This document shows, one piece after another, positions 51,776-59,924 of a stretch of DNA of 64,000 bases (position 1 is its first letter; every line of letters starts with the position of its first letter). The notes under the pieces are model-generated. The model was not told the DNA's origin, searched no databases, and saw nothing but the letters and a program-made list of their open reading frames with translations. Made by a program: the position numbers and the translations under genes. This DNA is from Parvimonas sp035282405 (GTDB lineage Bacteria > Bacillota > Clostridia > Tissierellales > Peptoniphilaceae), in assembly GCF_035282405.1 (NCBI RefSeq), contig NZ_JAYKBP010000001.1, positions 186,001 to 250,000 on the forward strand, written 5' to 3'.

Positions 51776-53052
51776 TAATAATCACTCACTCCTAAAAGTT
51801 TACGAACTTCTCCTACAAAATACAAAGAGCCAAATGCTGAAATAACATCGTTTTTACTTGACATTTCAAATGATTTGTTAATAGCATCTTGATAATTACC
51901 AAAACTATAAACTTTCTTTTCAGTTAATACTTCAATTTTTTCCTTTAATTCATAAGATTCCATTGCTCTTTCAGAATCCGGTCTTACAGTTAAAAAAATA
52001 TCAAAACAAGGAATAATCCTTTCAAGCATTTCGTTATAATCCTTGTCTGCTAACACTCCAAAAATTGCAATTTTTTTATTGTTTTTATAGTAAAAATTCA
52101 TATTTGAGACAAATTTTTCAATTCCATCAATGTTATGAGCTCCATCTAAAATAAAATCTGGACTTTTTGAAACAAGCTCAAATCTACAAGGCCAAGTAAC
52201 TGTTAAAAATCCATTATATATACTTTCATTTGAAATCTCAAAACCCATTTTTCGAAGTTCTAAAAGTAATTCAATAGAAATTGAAGCATTCTTAACTTGA
52301 TGTGAACCAAGTAAATTAATTTTTAAATTTTTAAAATCTTTATAGTCAATAACTTGTCCTGATTTATTATTTTCCAATACTTTAATTTTTGATAAACCAT
52401 TTACTATAACCTTAGAATTCTTAGATTTTGCAACTCCAATTATATTATCCATAATTTCAGTATCTTGAGAATATAGAACTAGAGGAACACCATCTTTAAT
52501 TATCCCAGCTTTTTCAAGAGATATTTCTTTTATAGTATTTCCCAAAAATTGTTGGTGATCAAAACTAATTGATGTAATTAATGTAATTAAAGGATTATCT
52601 ACAACATTTGTGGCATCTAGTCTTCCACCTAAACCTACTTCCATAATTGCAAAATCACATTTTTCTCTATAAAAATACAAAAAAGCTACAGCGGTTACTA
52701 GCTCAAAATCAGCTGGAAAAACTTCAAGAGTGTTTGCAACCTCCCTAACTTCATCCATTAATTCTATTAATTTATCTTCTGGAATATTTTTGTTGTTAAT
52801 TCTAATTCTTTCTTCAAAATTGTAAATAGAAGGAGAAGTAAACATCCCGACTTTGTATCCTTGTGAAACCAAAACAGAATTTACAAAAGAAGTGCAGGAA
52901 CCCTTTCCATTGGTTCCTGCAATATGAATAATTTTTAATTTATCTTGTGGATTTCCTAGCTTTTCCATAAGAGTTTTTATATTTTGTAAACCTAATTTAA
53001 TTCCACTGCAAACTTCTCCTCTGAGTTTAATCATTGCAGTTTCATAATCCAT
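51775..53052 (-). CDS. folC: Folylpolyglutamate synthase (dihydrofolate synthase family)
   Basis: 425 aa. Mur-ligase fold: ATP loop IIHIAGTNGKGSCTSF, MFTSPSIYNFEERIRINN, EVGLGGRLDATNVV, DHQQFLGNTIKEISLEKAGI and DGAHNIDGIEKF. Adds glutamate to THF cofactors and may also make dihydrofolate. One bp from folD and overlapping the MTHFS gene, so fully coupled to the folate operon. Confidence 0.96.
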   Translation of the reverse strand: MDYETAMIKLRGEVCSGIKLGLQNIKTLMEKLGNPQDKLKIIHIAGTNGKGSCTSFVNSVLVSQGYKVGMFTSPSIYNFEERIRINNKNIPEDKLIELMDEVREVANTLEVFPADFELVTAVAFLYFYREKCDFAIMEVGLGGRLDATNVVDNPLITLITSISFDHQQFLGNTIKEISLEKAGIIKDGVPLVLYSQDTEIMDNIIGVAKSKNSKVIVNGLSKIKVLENNKSGQVIDYKDFKNLKINLLGSHQVKNASISIELLLELRKMGFEISNESIYNGFLTVTWPCRFELVSKSPDFILDGAHNIDGIEKFVSNMNFYYKNNKKIAIFGVLADKDYNEMLERIIPCFDIFLTVRPDSERAMESYELKEKIEVLTEKKVYSFGNYQDAINKSFEMSSKNDVISAFGSLYFVGEVRKLLGVSDY

Positions 53053-53053
53053 A

Positions 53054-53905
53054 TTATTTTACCTTTTTTCTCGCGGCAATTAAACATTTTTCTGCTAAAA
53101 CTGAAGTTGTTATCGATCCAATACCACCTGGTACAGGATTAATATAACTTGCAATTTCAGAAACTTCATCGAAATGAACATCGCCGGTTACCTTTCCATT
53201 TTCATCATAATTTGTTCCGACATCAACTACTATCGCCCCTTCTTTTACAAATTCCTTTGTAACAAAATGAGCCTTACCTATAGCTGAAACTAAGATATCT
53301 GCATTTTTACAAACTTCTTTTAAGTTTTGAGTTCTACTATGACACACAGTAACTGTTGCATTTTTTGCTAATAATAGCATTGCAACAGGTTTTCCAATAA
53401 CATTACTACGACCTAATACAACTGCATTTTTACCACTTAAATCTAAATCATAAAATTCTAACATCTTTATAACAGCAGCAGCAGTACAAGGAATGAAACT
53501 ATCTTCTTTAGGATAGAAAACTTCTCCAATATTATATGGACTTACTCCATCAATGTCTTTTTTAGGATTAATTTTCATTCCAACCAAATCATCGTCAATA
53601 TGTGAAGGTAATGGTCTTAAAAGCAAGAAACCATCAACACTATCATCATTTCCAATTTTTTCTAGTTCAGATATAAAATTAGCTTCGGTAATATCTTCTG
53701 GATAATGGAATTGGACACATTCAATTCCCAAAGAAGATAAAACTTTTATTGCTGCATTTTCATAACCTATAGAATCGCTTCTATCTCCAACTCTAATAAA
53801 ACCACAAGTAGTAACTTTTCCTTTTTCTTTAAGTTCAGCAACTCCTGCTTTAATCTTTTCCTTTAAAGCTATTGCTACTTCTTTACCTTTCATTATTGTT
53901 GTCAT
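53054..53905 (-). CDS. folD: Bifunctional methylene-THF dehydrogenase/methenyl-THF cyclohydrolase
   Basis: 283 aa. Signatures GYENAAIKVLSSLGIECVQFHY, DDSVDGFLLLRPLPSHID, and the NAD(P) loop VVLGRSNVIGKPVAMLLL, ending INPVPGGIGSITTSVLAEK. The second-half motif keeps PGG. Position 53 of usual FolD has a catalytic Lys in YxxxK; here the segment reads YENAA, so the cyclohydrolase lysine appears absent, which fits the separate cyclohydrolase FchA encoded next to it. Dehydrogenase role kept. ATG after AAGGAGACTATT. Confidence 0.93.
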   Translation of the reverse strand: MTTIMKGKEVAIALKEKIKAGVAELKEKGKVTTCGFIRVGDRSDSIGYENAAIKVLSSLGIECVQFHYPEDITEANFISELEKIGNDDSVDGFLLLRPLPSHIDDDLVGMKINPKKDIDGVSPYNIGEVFYPKEDSFIPCTAAAVIKMLEFYDLDLSGKNAVVLGRSNVIGKPVAMLLLAKNATVTVCHSRTQNLKEVCKNADILVSAIGKAHFVTKEFVKEGAIVVDVGTNYDENGKVTGDVHFDEVSEIASYINPVPGGIGSITTSVLAEKCLIAARKKVK

Positions 53906-53915
53906 AATAGTCTCC

Positions 53916-54554
53916 TTATTTTAAAAATCCATTAAATATTTCTTCAAACGCCTTATTAGCAAGTTCCATTCCATCTTTTAATAATTTCATAGATTTTTCG
54001 TTTATCATCTTAATATTATCTTCATTTTTCATTGAAGAAGTATTTGCAAATACACTTAAACTTGCACCTTTAAGAGCAGATTCTAAAAAGACAGCTCCTG
54101 TTGCAACATCTCCAATAAGATTTTTATTCCCAATTCTAATAAGTCTGTCAACTAAACAAAGAGCTTCATAAGATTTTTCCATTATTTGTAAAGGAATCAT
54201 AGCAGCATTATAAAGATTTATTTCTAATGCCTCTCTCTTTAGTTTCTTTTCCTCGTCAGTGTTTCTTGGCATCTTATAGCATTGAGAAAGTGGATAGAAA
54301 GCATCCGCATCCCCTTGAACTAATTCTTTTAAAGAAGTAATTAATTCGTTATATTTTTTTATTTGCTCTTTAATTTCTTCTTCAACATCTTTAAATTTTT
54401 CATTACCAGTAGTATAAATTGCATCCATATTTAACAGAGCAACTCCCAAAGCACCTACAAGGGCGGATGCACCTCCACCCCCTGGTACTGGTTGTTTATC
54501 TGATAATTCTTGAATAAATAAATTTATGGTTTTATCACACATTTTTTGTTCCAT
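53916..54554 (-). CDS. fchA: Methenyl-THF cyclohydrolase / cyclodeaminase-family protein (FchA)
   Basis: 212 aa, all-helical cyclodeaminase fold: PVPGGGGASALVGALGVALLNM, a QGDADAFYPLSQCYKMPR catalytic-site stretch, and NLIGDVATGAVFLESALKGASLSVFANT. In acetogens and purine/glycine fermenters this family is the methenyl-THF cyclohydrolase working with formate-THF ligase. It lies between fhs (16 bp) and folD (10 bp), supporting that role. Confidence 0.92.
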   Translation of the reverse strand: MEQKMCDKTINLFIQELSDKQPVPGGGGASALVGALGVALLNMDAIYTTGNEKFKDVEEEIKEQIKKYNELITSLKELVQGDADAFYPLSQCYKMPRNTDEEKKLKREALEINLYNAAMIPLQIMEKSYEALCLVDRLIRIGNKNLIGDVATGAVFLESALKGASLSVFANTSSMKNEDNIKMINEKSMKLLKDGMELANKAFEEIFNGFLK

Positions 54555-54570
54555 AAATTCCTCCTATTAA

Positions 54571-56241
54571 CTAGAATAATCCAACTATCTTTCCATCATC
54601 AGTTATGTCAATATTATTTGCAGCAGGAACTTTTGGTAATCCAGGCATAGTCATAATATCTCCACTATAAGCAACAGCAAATCCTGCACCTGCAGCAATC
54701 TTTATATTTTTGATATTTACTTTAAATCCTTCTGGTCTACCAACTTTATTCTTGTCATCAGAGAATGAGTATTGTGTTTTTGCCATACAGATTGGTACAT
54801 TTTTAAATCCTAATTCTTCTATAGTTTTAATTTTCTTTTTAACTCCTGGAGAGAATGTTACACCAGATCCTCCATAAACCTTTTGAACAATTTTATTTAA
54901 TTTTTCTTCTAAAGAATCTTCAATATCATAAATTTGATTAATTGGTTTGTCATTTTCTGCAAGTTTTACAATTTCATTAGCAAGATCAACTGCTCCTTCT
55001 CCACCTTTTGCCCAAACATCTGAAAGAACTACATTAACACCTAATTCTTTACATTTAGTTTCAATTAATTGAATTTCTGCATCAGTATCCAATGGGAATT
55101 TGTTAATTGCAACGACACAAGGAATACCAAATAGATTTTGCATATTTTCAACATGTTTTAGTAAGTTTGGAAGTCCTTTTTCCAAAGCAACCAAATCTTC
55201 ATTTCCTAATTCTGTCTTAGCAAGTCCACCATGCATCTTTAAAGCTCTTACAGTAGCAACAACTACAACTGCATTAGGATTTAAACCTGCAAATCTACAT
55301 TTAATATCCAAGAACTTTTCAGCTCCCAAGTCAGCTCCAAAACCTGCTTCAGTAACAACATAATCGGAATATTTTAACGCTAATTTTGTAGCAATTATAC
55401 TATTACAACCATGAGCTATATTAGCAAAAGGTCCTCCATGAATAAATGCAGGAGTATGTTCTAATGTTTGAACAAGATTTGGTTTGATAGCATCCTTTAA
55501 TAATGCTGCCATAGCCCCTTGAGCATTCAAATCTTTTGCAGTTACTGGTTCTCCTTTTCTATTGTAAGCAACAATGATTTTTCCTAGTTTTTCCTTTAAA
55601 TCTTTTAAATCATTTGATAGACATAAAATAGCCATTACTTCAGATGCAACTACTATTTCAAATCCATCCTCTCTTGGAACACCATTCGCTTTTCCATTTA
55701 ATCCATCAACAATAAAACGAAGTTGTCTATCATTCATATCAACAACTCTTTTTAAAGTAATAGTTCTAGAATCGATATCTAACTCATTTCCGTGATTAAT
55801 ATGATTATCTAACATTGCAGCAAGTAAGTTATTTGCAGCACCAATAGCATTAAAATCTCCTGTAAAATGCAAATTTATATCTTCCATAGGAACTACTTGA
55901 GCATATCCACCACCTGCAGCTCCACCTTTAACTCCAAAAACTGGTCCTAAAGAAGGTTCTCTCAGTGCAAGAGATGTTCTTTTTCCTATTTTATTTAATC
56001 CATCACCAAGTCCAACAACAGTCGTAGTTTTACCTTCTCCTGCAGGAGTTGGAGTTATAGCAGTTACTAAAATTAACTTTCCATTTGGTCTTTCGTTATA
56101 ATCTTTCAATTCATGAATATTTAACTTTGCTTTATAATTTCCGTAAAGTTCAATTGCTTCTTCCGGAAATCCTAAGTAATCAGCTACTTCTCTGATAGGT
56201 TTCATTTTTGCTTCTTGAGCAATTTGCACATCTGTCTTCAT
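54571..56241 (-). CDS. fhs: Formate-tetrahydrofolate ligase
   Basis: 556 aa, standard length. Activates formate on THF using ATP, giving 10-formyl-THF. Marks are the P-loop ITPTPAGEGKTTTVVGLG, REPSLGPVFGVKGGAAGGGYAQVVP, LHFTGDFNAIGAANNLLAA and EAGFGADLGAEKFLDIKCR. First gene of the one-carbon operon behind the promoter at 56298-56326; ATG after AAGGAGGGCTTTT. Together with formate dehydrogenase and GlyA it completes a formate-to-serine/purine route. Confidence 0.98.
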   Translation of the reverse strand: MKTDVQIAQEAKMKPIREVADYLGFPEEAIELYGNYKAKLNIHELKDYNERPNGKLILVTAITPTPAGEGKTTTVVGLGDGLNKIGKRTSLALREPSLGPVFGVKGGAAGGGYAQVVPMEDINLHFTGDFNAIGAANNLLAAMLDNHINHGNELDIDSRTITLKRVVDMNDRQLRFIVDGLNGKANGVPREDGFEIVVASEVMAILCLSNDLKDLKEKLGKIIVAYNRKGEPVTAKDLNAQGAMAALLKDAIKPNLVQTLEHTPAFIHGGPFANIAHGCNSIIATKLALKYSDYVVTEAGFGADLGAEKFLDIKCRFAGLNPNAVVVVATVRALKMHGGLAKTELGNEDLVALEKGLPNLLKHVENMQNLFGIPCVVAINKFPLDTDAEIQLIETKCKELGVNVVLSDVWAKGGEGAVDLANEIVKLAENDKPINQIYDIEDSLEEKLNKIVQKVYGGSGVTFSPGVKKKIKTIEELGFKNVPICMAKTQYSFSDDKNKVGRPEGFKVNIKNIKIAAGAGFAVAYSGDIMTMPGLPKVPAANNIDITDDGKIVGLF

Positions 56242-56274
56242 AAAAGCCCTCCTTTTTATTAAAAAACATTTATT

Positions 56275-56326
56275 GGGAATCGTTATTCCCCATAATCAGT
56301 ATACAATTTATTTAATAATATGTCAA
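56275..56326 (-). promoter_or_regulatory. fhs operon promoter with 5'-terminal mRNA hairpin
   Basis: Minus strand: TTGACA (56321-56326), 17-bp spacer, TATACT (56298-56303). Transcription should begin near 56290, right at a GGGAAT/ATTCCC hairpin (56275-56290). A hairpin at the very 5' end is a known mRNA stabiliser; no THF-riboswitch consensus is seen. The stretch 56327-56485 holds no gene and no recognised element. Confidence 0.72.
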
Positions 56327-56485
56327 TATTTTATTCTAAAAAGAATCTTATATCATTGTAAAATAAATTACACACTCATAGAATTAACTACCCTTATAAT
56401 TAATAAGCAAAACAGATTTTTTTATAGAATTTTATAACTATCAATATTATGATGAACGTTTTTATAGTATTAATATATCGGATAA

Positions 56486-56553
56486 GAACCCTCCCTTTTA
56501 CTATGCTTTGCATCAAGTAAGTGCCTCAAACTTTCTTGTTCTGTAATAAAAAA
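56486..56553 (-). repeat. Terminator-associated repeat, copy 3
   Basis: Plus strand: GAACCCTCCC, then TTACTATGC-TTT-GCATCAAGTAAG, then TTCTTGTTCTGTAATAAAAAAG. Compared with copies 1 and 2 the outer stem has changed on both sides (TTACT/AGTAA for CCAC/GTGG), keeping pairing. It again adjoins a terminator T-run. Confidence 0.7.
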
Positions 56554-56585
56554 GTCGAATTATTGTTTAATAATCCAACTTTTTA
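56549..56585 (-). terminator. Terminator of the P-type ATPase gene
   Basis: Stem AAAGTTGGATTATT / AATAATTCGACTTT with a small mismatch, followed by TTTTTTATTAC on the minus strand leading into repeat copy 3. Confidence 0.8.
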
Positions 56586-56603
56586 TAATATTTTTTAATT
56601 TTT

Positions 56604-59285
56604 CTATTTCTTTCTTAAAACTTTGGAAACTTCAGCAACAACAAAAGGTAAGAATGCAAGTGGTATTGCAACTGCTAACTCTTTTATTCCTAAAGAAACA
56701 GTATCAAAATATGGTTGTAAGAAAGGTACATATACAACTACTAGCATCATAAAGAAAGATAATGCTGTTCCATATACCAATGTTTTATTTGAAAATATTC
56801 CAATATGGAATAATGTAAATCTACTACTTCTAACAGAATAGCTTCTTAGCAGTTCTGCAGTTATGAGTGTAAAGAATGCAACTGTTCTTGCTCCTTCAAT
56901 ATGATTAGGATAATGATGCATTCCATAGAAATACGCTCCAAGTGTTGCAATTGTAATTGCTAAAGATTGAGAAATTATACTATAAATCATTTCTTTATCT
57001 AAAATTGGTTCATTTGGATTTCTTGGTGGAACTTGCATAATATCTTCATCACCCTTTTCAACACCAAGTGCCAATGCAGGAAAACTGTCTGTAACTAGAT
57101 TTAACCAAAGTAATTGAATTGGTATAAAAGGTACTGGTATATTTAAAAGAATAGATATTAAAACTATTAAAATTTCTCCTACATTACAAGATAATAGGAA
57201 AGAAACAAACTTTTTAATATTTGAATAAATAATACGTCCTTCATGAACTGCTGATACTATTGTAGCAAAATTATCATCTGTTAAAATTACATCTGAAGTA
57301 TTTTTTGCAACATCTGTTCCTGTAATTCCCATTGAAACTCCAATATCAGCTCTCTTAATTGCAGGTGCATCATTTACTCCATCCCCTGTCATCGCAGCAA
57401 TATGGCCATTTTTCTTTAAAGCACTAACTATTTGCACTTTATTTTCAGGACTTACTCTTGCAAAAACTCTAGTAGTTTTTACAACTTCGCAAATTTCTTC
57501 TTCAGTCATCTTATTAAGTTCACGACCCATAATAGCCTTTGAATTTTCATCCAAAATTCCTAAATCTTTTGCTATAGCAACTGCAGTTTCTAGATAATCT
57601 CCTGTTATCATTATAGGAATTATTCCTGCTTTTTTACATTCTTTGATAGCTTCTTTTGCTTCAGGCCTTGCAGGGTCAATCATTCCCATTAGTCCAACAA
57701 AAACCATATCTCTTTCTATATTTTCTGAAGTAATATCTTTAGGCAACAAATCAAATTTTCTATAAGCAAAAGCTAATACTCTTAGAGCTTGTTTAGCAAA
57801 CTGACTATTTTGTGAAAGAACTTTATCTTTTATTTCAGAAGTGAATTCTTTTTCTTTTCCATTTATTAGAATATATTTACAATTATCGATAACTATATCA
57901 GGAGCACCCTTTGTAGCGGAAATAACATTAGATGAAAAAATATTTTCATTAAATGTTGTCATCATCTTTCTAGTAGAATCAAAAGGTATTTCTGCAATTC
58001 TTTTGTTTTTAACATTTAATACATCTTTAGATATACCAATTTTTTCAGAAACAGTAAGCAAGGCTCCTTCAGTAGGATCTCCTGCAATTCTATACATATT
58101 TTCATCTTTAAGTAGTTTTGCATCATTAACAAGAGTTGAAATTTTAGAAATTGAAATAAAATCGTCAATTTCTTTAGCATTAACTTTTTCTCCATTTAAA
58201 AATACATCTCCAACAGGCTCATAACCAGTTCCTTCTACATCATAAACTAGATTATTTACAAAAACTTTTTTTACAGTCATTTCATTTTGAGTAAGAGTTC
58301 CTGTTTTATCTGAACAGATTACTGTTGTAGTTCCTAATGTTTCGACTGCTAAAAGTTTCTTTACTATAGCATGCTTTTTTACCATTTTTGTCATGCCAAG
58401 TGATAAAACTATAGTAACAATTGCTGGTAAACCTTCAGGAACCGCTGCAACAGCAAGTGAAATTGCAGTTAAAAGCATAAGTAAAAACTGTTGTTTATAC
58501 AAAAGCCCAACTATAAATACTACAATACAAACTCCTATTGTTATTAGTCCAAGAGATTTTGAAAGACCAGCTAGCTTCTTTTGTAGTGGAGTGTCTTCAT
58601 CTTCAAAAGAATCAAGAGTTGTTGCAATTTTACCAATTTCAGTGTTTTCTCCAGTAGAAACTACTACTCCCTTTCCTCTACCATAAGCAACAATAGTAGA
58701 AGAGTAAGCCATATTTTCTCTATCACCAATCTCAATTTCTCCATCATAAACTTTATCTGCAAATTTTTCAACAGGTACAGATTCCCCAGTTAAAGAAGCT
58801 TCATCAATCTTTAAAATAAAACTTTCAATTAATCTTAAATCTGCTGGGATAATATCACCTGTTTCAAGCTCAACAATATCTCCAACTACAATTTCTGGGG
58901 AAGGAATATGAATTAATTTCCCATCTCTATAAACTTTTGCCATTGGACTAGCCATTTTTTGCAAAGCTTCTATTGCCTTTTCGACTTTTCCCTCTTGATT
59001 AAGTGAAAGAATCGCATTAACAATTACAATCGCTATGATTATAAAAGCATCTGTTATTTCACCAACAATAGCGGACATAATACAAGCTCCAATTAGAATT
59101 AAAATCATAGGGTCTTTAAATTGGTCTATAATTTTTGAAAGAAGTGATTTTTTATTCTTTTGTTTTAATTCATTTCTTCCGTTTTTCTCTAAAAGCTCTA
59201 CAGCTTTTGTCCTTGAAAGTCCGTTTTTAGCATCACTTCCAAGATCATTGATACATTCATCAATCTTTTTGTTGTACCAAAACAT
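56604..59285 (-). CDS. P-type cation ATPase, Ca2+/Mn2+ type (PMR1/SERCA-like)
   Basis: 893 aa. N-terminal cation ATPase domain; actuator LTGESVPVEKF; TM4 ion site VPEGLPA (283-289); phosphorylated D326 in SDKTGTLTQNEMTV; hinge TGDGVNDAPAIKRADIGVSMG; TM6 NLVTDSFPALALGVEKGD. This is the P2A class that exports Ca2+ and often Mn2+. The upstream yybP-ykoY riboswitch argues that manganese is a physiological substrate. ATG after AAGGAGGATAAATT. Monocistronic with its own terminator. Confidence 0.93.
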   Translation of the reverse strand: MFWYNKKIDECINDLGSDAKNGLSRTKAVELLEKNGRNELKQKNKKSLLSKIIDQFKDPMILILIGACIMSAIVGEITDAFIIIAIVIVNAILSLNQEGKVEKAIEALQKMASPMAKVYRDGKLIHIPSPEIVVGDIVELETGDIIPADLRLIESFILKIDEASLTGESVPVEKFADKVYDGEIEIGDRENMAYSSTIVAYGRGKGVVVSTGENTEIGKIATTLDSFEDEDTPLQKKLAGLSKSLGLITIGVCIVVFIVGLLYKQQFLLMLLTAISLAVAAVPEGLPAIVTIVLSLGMTKMVKKHAIVKKLLAVETLGTTTVICSDKTGTLTQNEMTVKKVFVNNLVYDVEGTGYEPVGDVFLNGEKVNAKEIDDFISISKISTLVNDAKLLKDENMYRIAGDPTEGALLTVSEKIGISKDVLNVKNKRIAEIPFDSTRKMMTTFNENIFSSNVISATKGAPDIVIDNCKYILINGKEKEFTSEIKDKVLSQNSQFAKQALRVLAFAYRKFDLLPKDITSENIERDMVFVGLMGMIDPARPEAKEAIKECKKAGIIPIMITGDYLETAVAIAKDLGILDENSKAIMGRELNKMTEEEICEVVKTTRVFARVSPENKVQIVSALKKNGHIAAMTGDGVNDAPAIKRADIGVSMGITGTDVAKNTSDVILTDDNFATIVSAVHEGRIIYSNIKKFVSFLLSCNVGEILIVLISILLNIPVPFIPIQLLWLNLVTDSFPALALGVEKGDEDIMQVPPRNPNEPILDKEMIYSIISQSLAITIATLGAYFYGMHHYPNHIEGARTVAFFTLITAELLRSYSVRSSRFTLFHIGIFSNKTLVYGTALSFFMMLVVVYVPFLQPYFDTVSLGIKELAVAIPLAFLPFVVAEVSKVLRKK

Positions 59286-59320
59286 AATTTATCCTCCTTG
59301 AATTAAGGCTTTTTTGCATA

Positions 59321-59432
59321 AAAAAAACCTTGTTTAATAAAATTAAACAAAGGTCTTGCTTCCTATTGAAATAGTTAGGTGTTTAGCCGGGATAAACCGT
59401 ATTGACGACTAAACAAGATTAGCTACTCCCCT
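59321..59432 (-). promoter_or_regulatory. yybP-ykoY (Mn2+) riboswitch with terminator platform
   Basis: Minus strand reads GGGGAGTAG (59423-59431), then CGTCAATACGG, CCCGGC and GCAAGACC (59351-59358), the conserved segments of the yybP-ykoY Mn2+ aptamer. An ACCTTTGTTTAAT/ATTAAACAAGGT hairpin (59328-59353) plus a T run overlaps the aptamer's 3' end. Mn2+ binding should free the transcript, inducing the exporter. Confidence 0.92.
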
Positions 59433-59443
59433 TCATTGAGTAT

Positions 59444-59472
59444 ATTATACTAAATATAAAAAATTTTTTCAA
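59444..59472 (-). promoter_or_regulatory. Promoter of the riboswitch-ATPase transcript
   Basis: Minus strand: TTGAAA (59467-59472), 17-bp spacer, TATAAT (59444-59449), about 12 bp before the aptamer's GGGGAGTAG. Confidence 0.82.
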
Positions 59473-59483
59473 GTAAATTTAAA

Positions 59484-59511
59484 AGGTGTTTTAAAAAATT
59501 TTAAAACACCT
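59484..59511 (-). terminator. Terminator of the YbjQ-family gene
   Basis: Stem AGGTGTTTTAA/TTAAAACACCT followed by a T/A-rich run on the minus strand; 7 bp after the stop. Confidence 0.8.
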
Positions 59512-59517
59512 AAAAAT

Positions 59518-59844
59518 TTATTTCTTTATAATTTTAACAGCAGTACCTGAACAAGTAACCATCATCATACCATTTGATGCTCCAAGCATTTCATAATCCA
59601 TTTTTAAACCAACTATCGCATTAGCACCAATTTCATTTGCCCTATCAGTAATCTCATCTAAACTTTCATCTCTTGCTCCCATTAATTCTTTTTCATAGGA
59701 AGATGAACGTCCTCCAAAAATATCTCTTAGGCCTGCTTTAATATCTTTTAAGAAATTTACTCCAGTAATTACTTCACCAAAGACAACTCCCTTATATTCA
59801 ACAATTTCATATCCTTCAATATTATTTGTAGTTGTAATTATCAT
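59518..59844 (-). CDS. YbjQ/UPF0145 family protein
   Basis: 108 aa from ATG 59844, which has AAAGGAGGATATGTTT at good spacing. The family signature is MIITTTNNIEGYEIVEYKGVVFGEVITG and RANEIGANAIVGLKMDYEML, ending CSGTAVKI. These small pentameric proteins were once called heavy-metal-binding; their role is not settled. Monocistronic, 80 bp from clpC. Confidence 0.92.
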   Translation of the reverse strand: MIITTTNNIEGYEIVEYKGVVFGEVITGVNFLKDIKAGLRDIFGGRSSSYEKELMGARDESLDEITDRANEIGANAIVGLKMDYEMLGASNGMMMVTCSGTAVKIIKK

Positions 59845-59924
59845 AAACATATCCTCCTTTAAAAGAATAGTAACATATTTTCTAAATTTAATCAAGATAT
59901 TATTTATCTTTGTTTTAAATTCAT

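Noticed and set aside
56275..56300. fhs leader as a tetrahydrofolate riboswitch
   Set aside because: Only a short simple hairpin is present; the leader is too short and lacks conserved THF-aptamer blocks.
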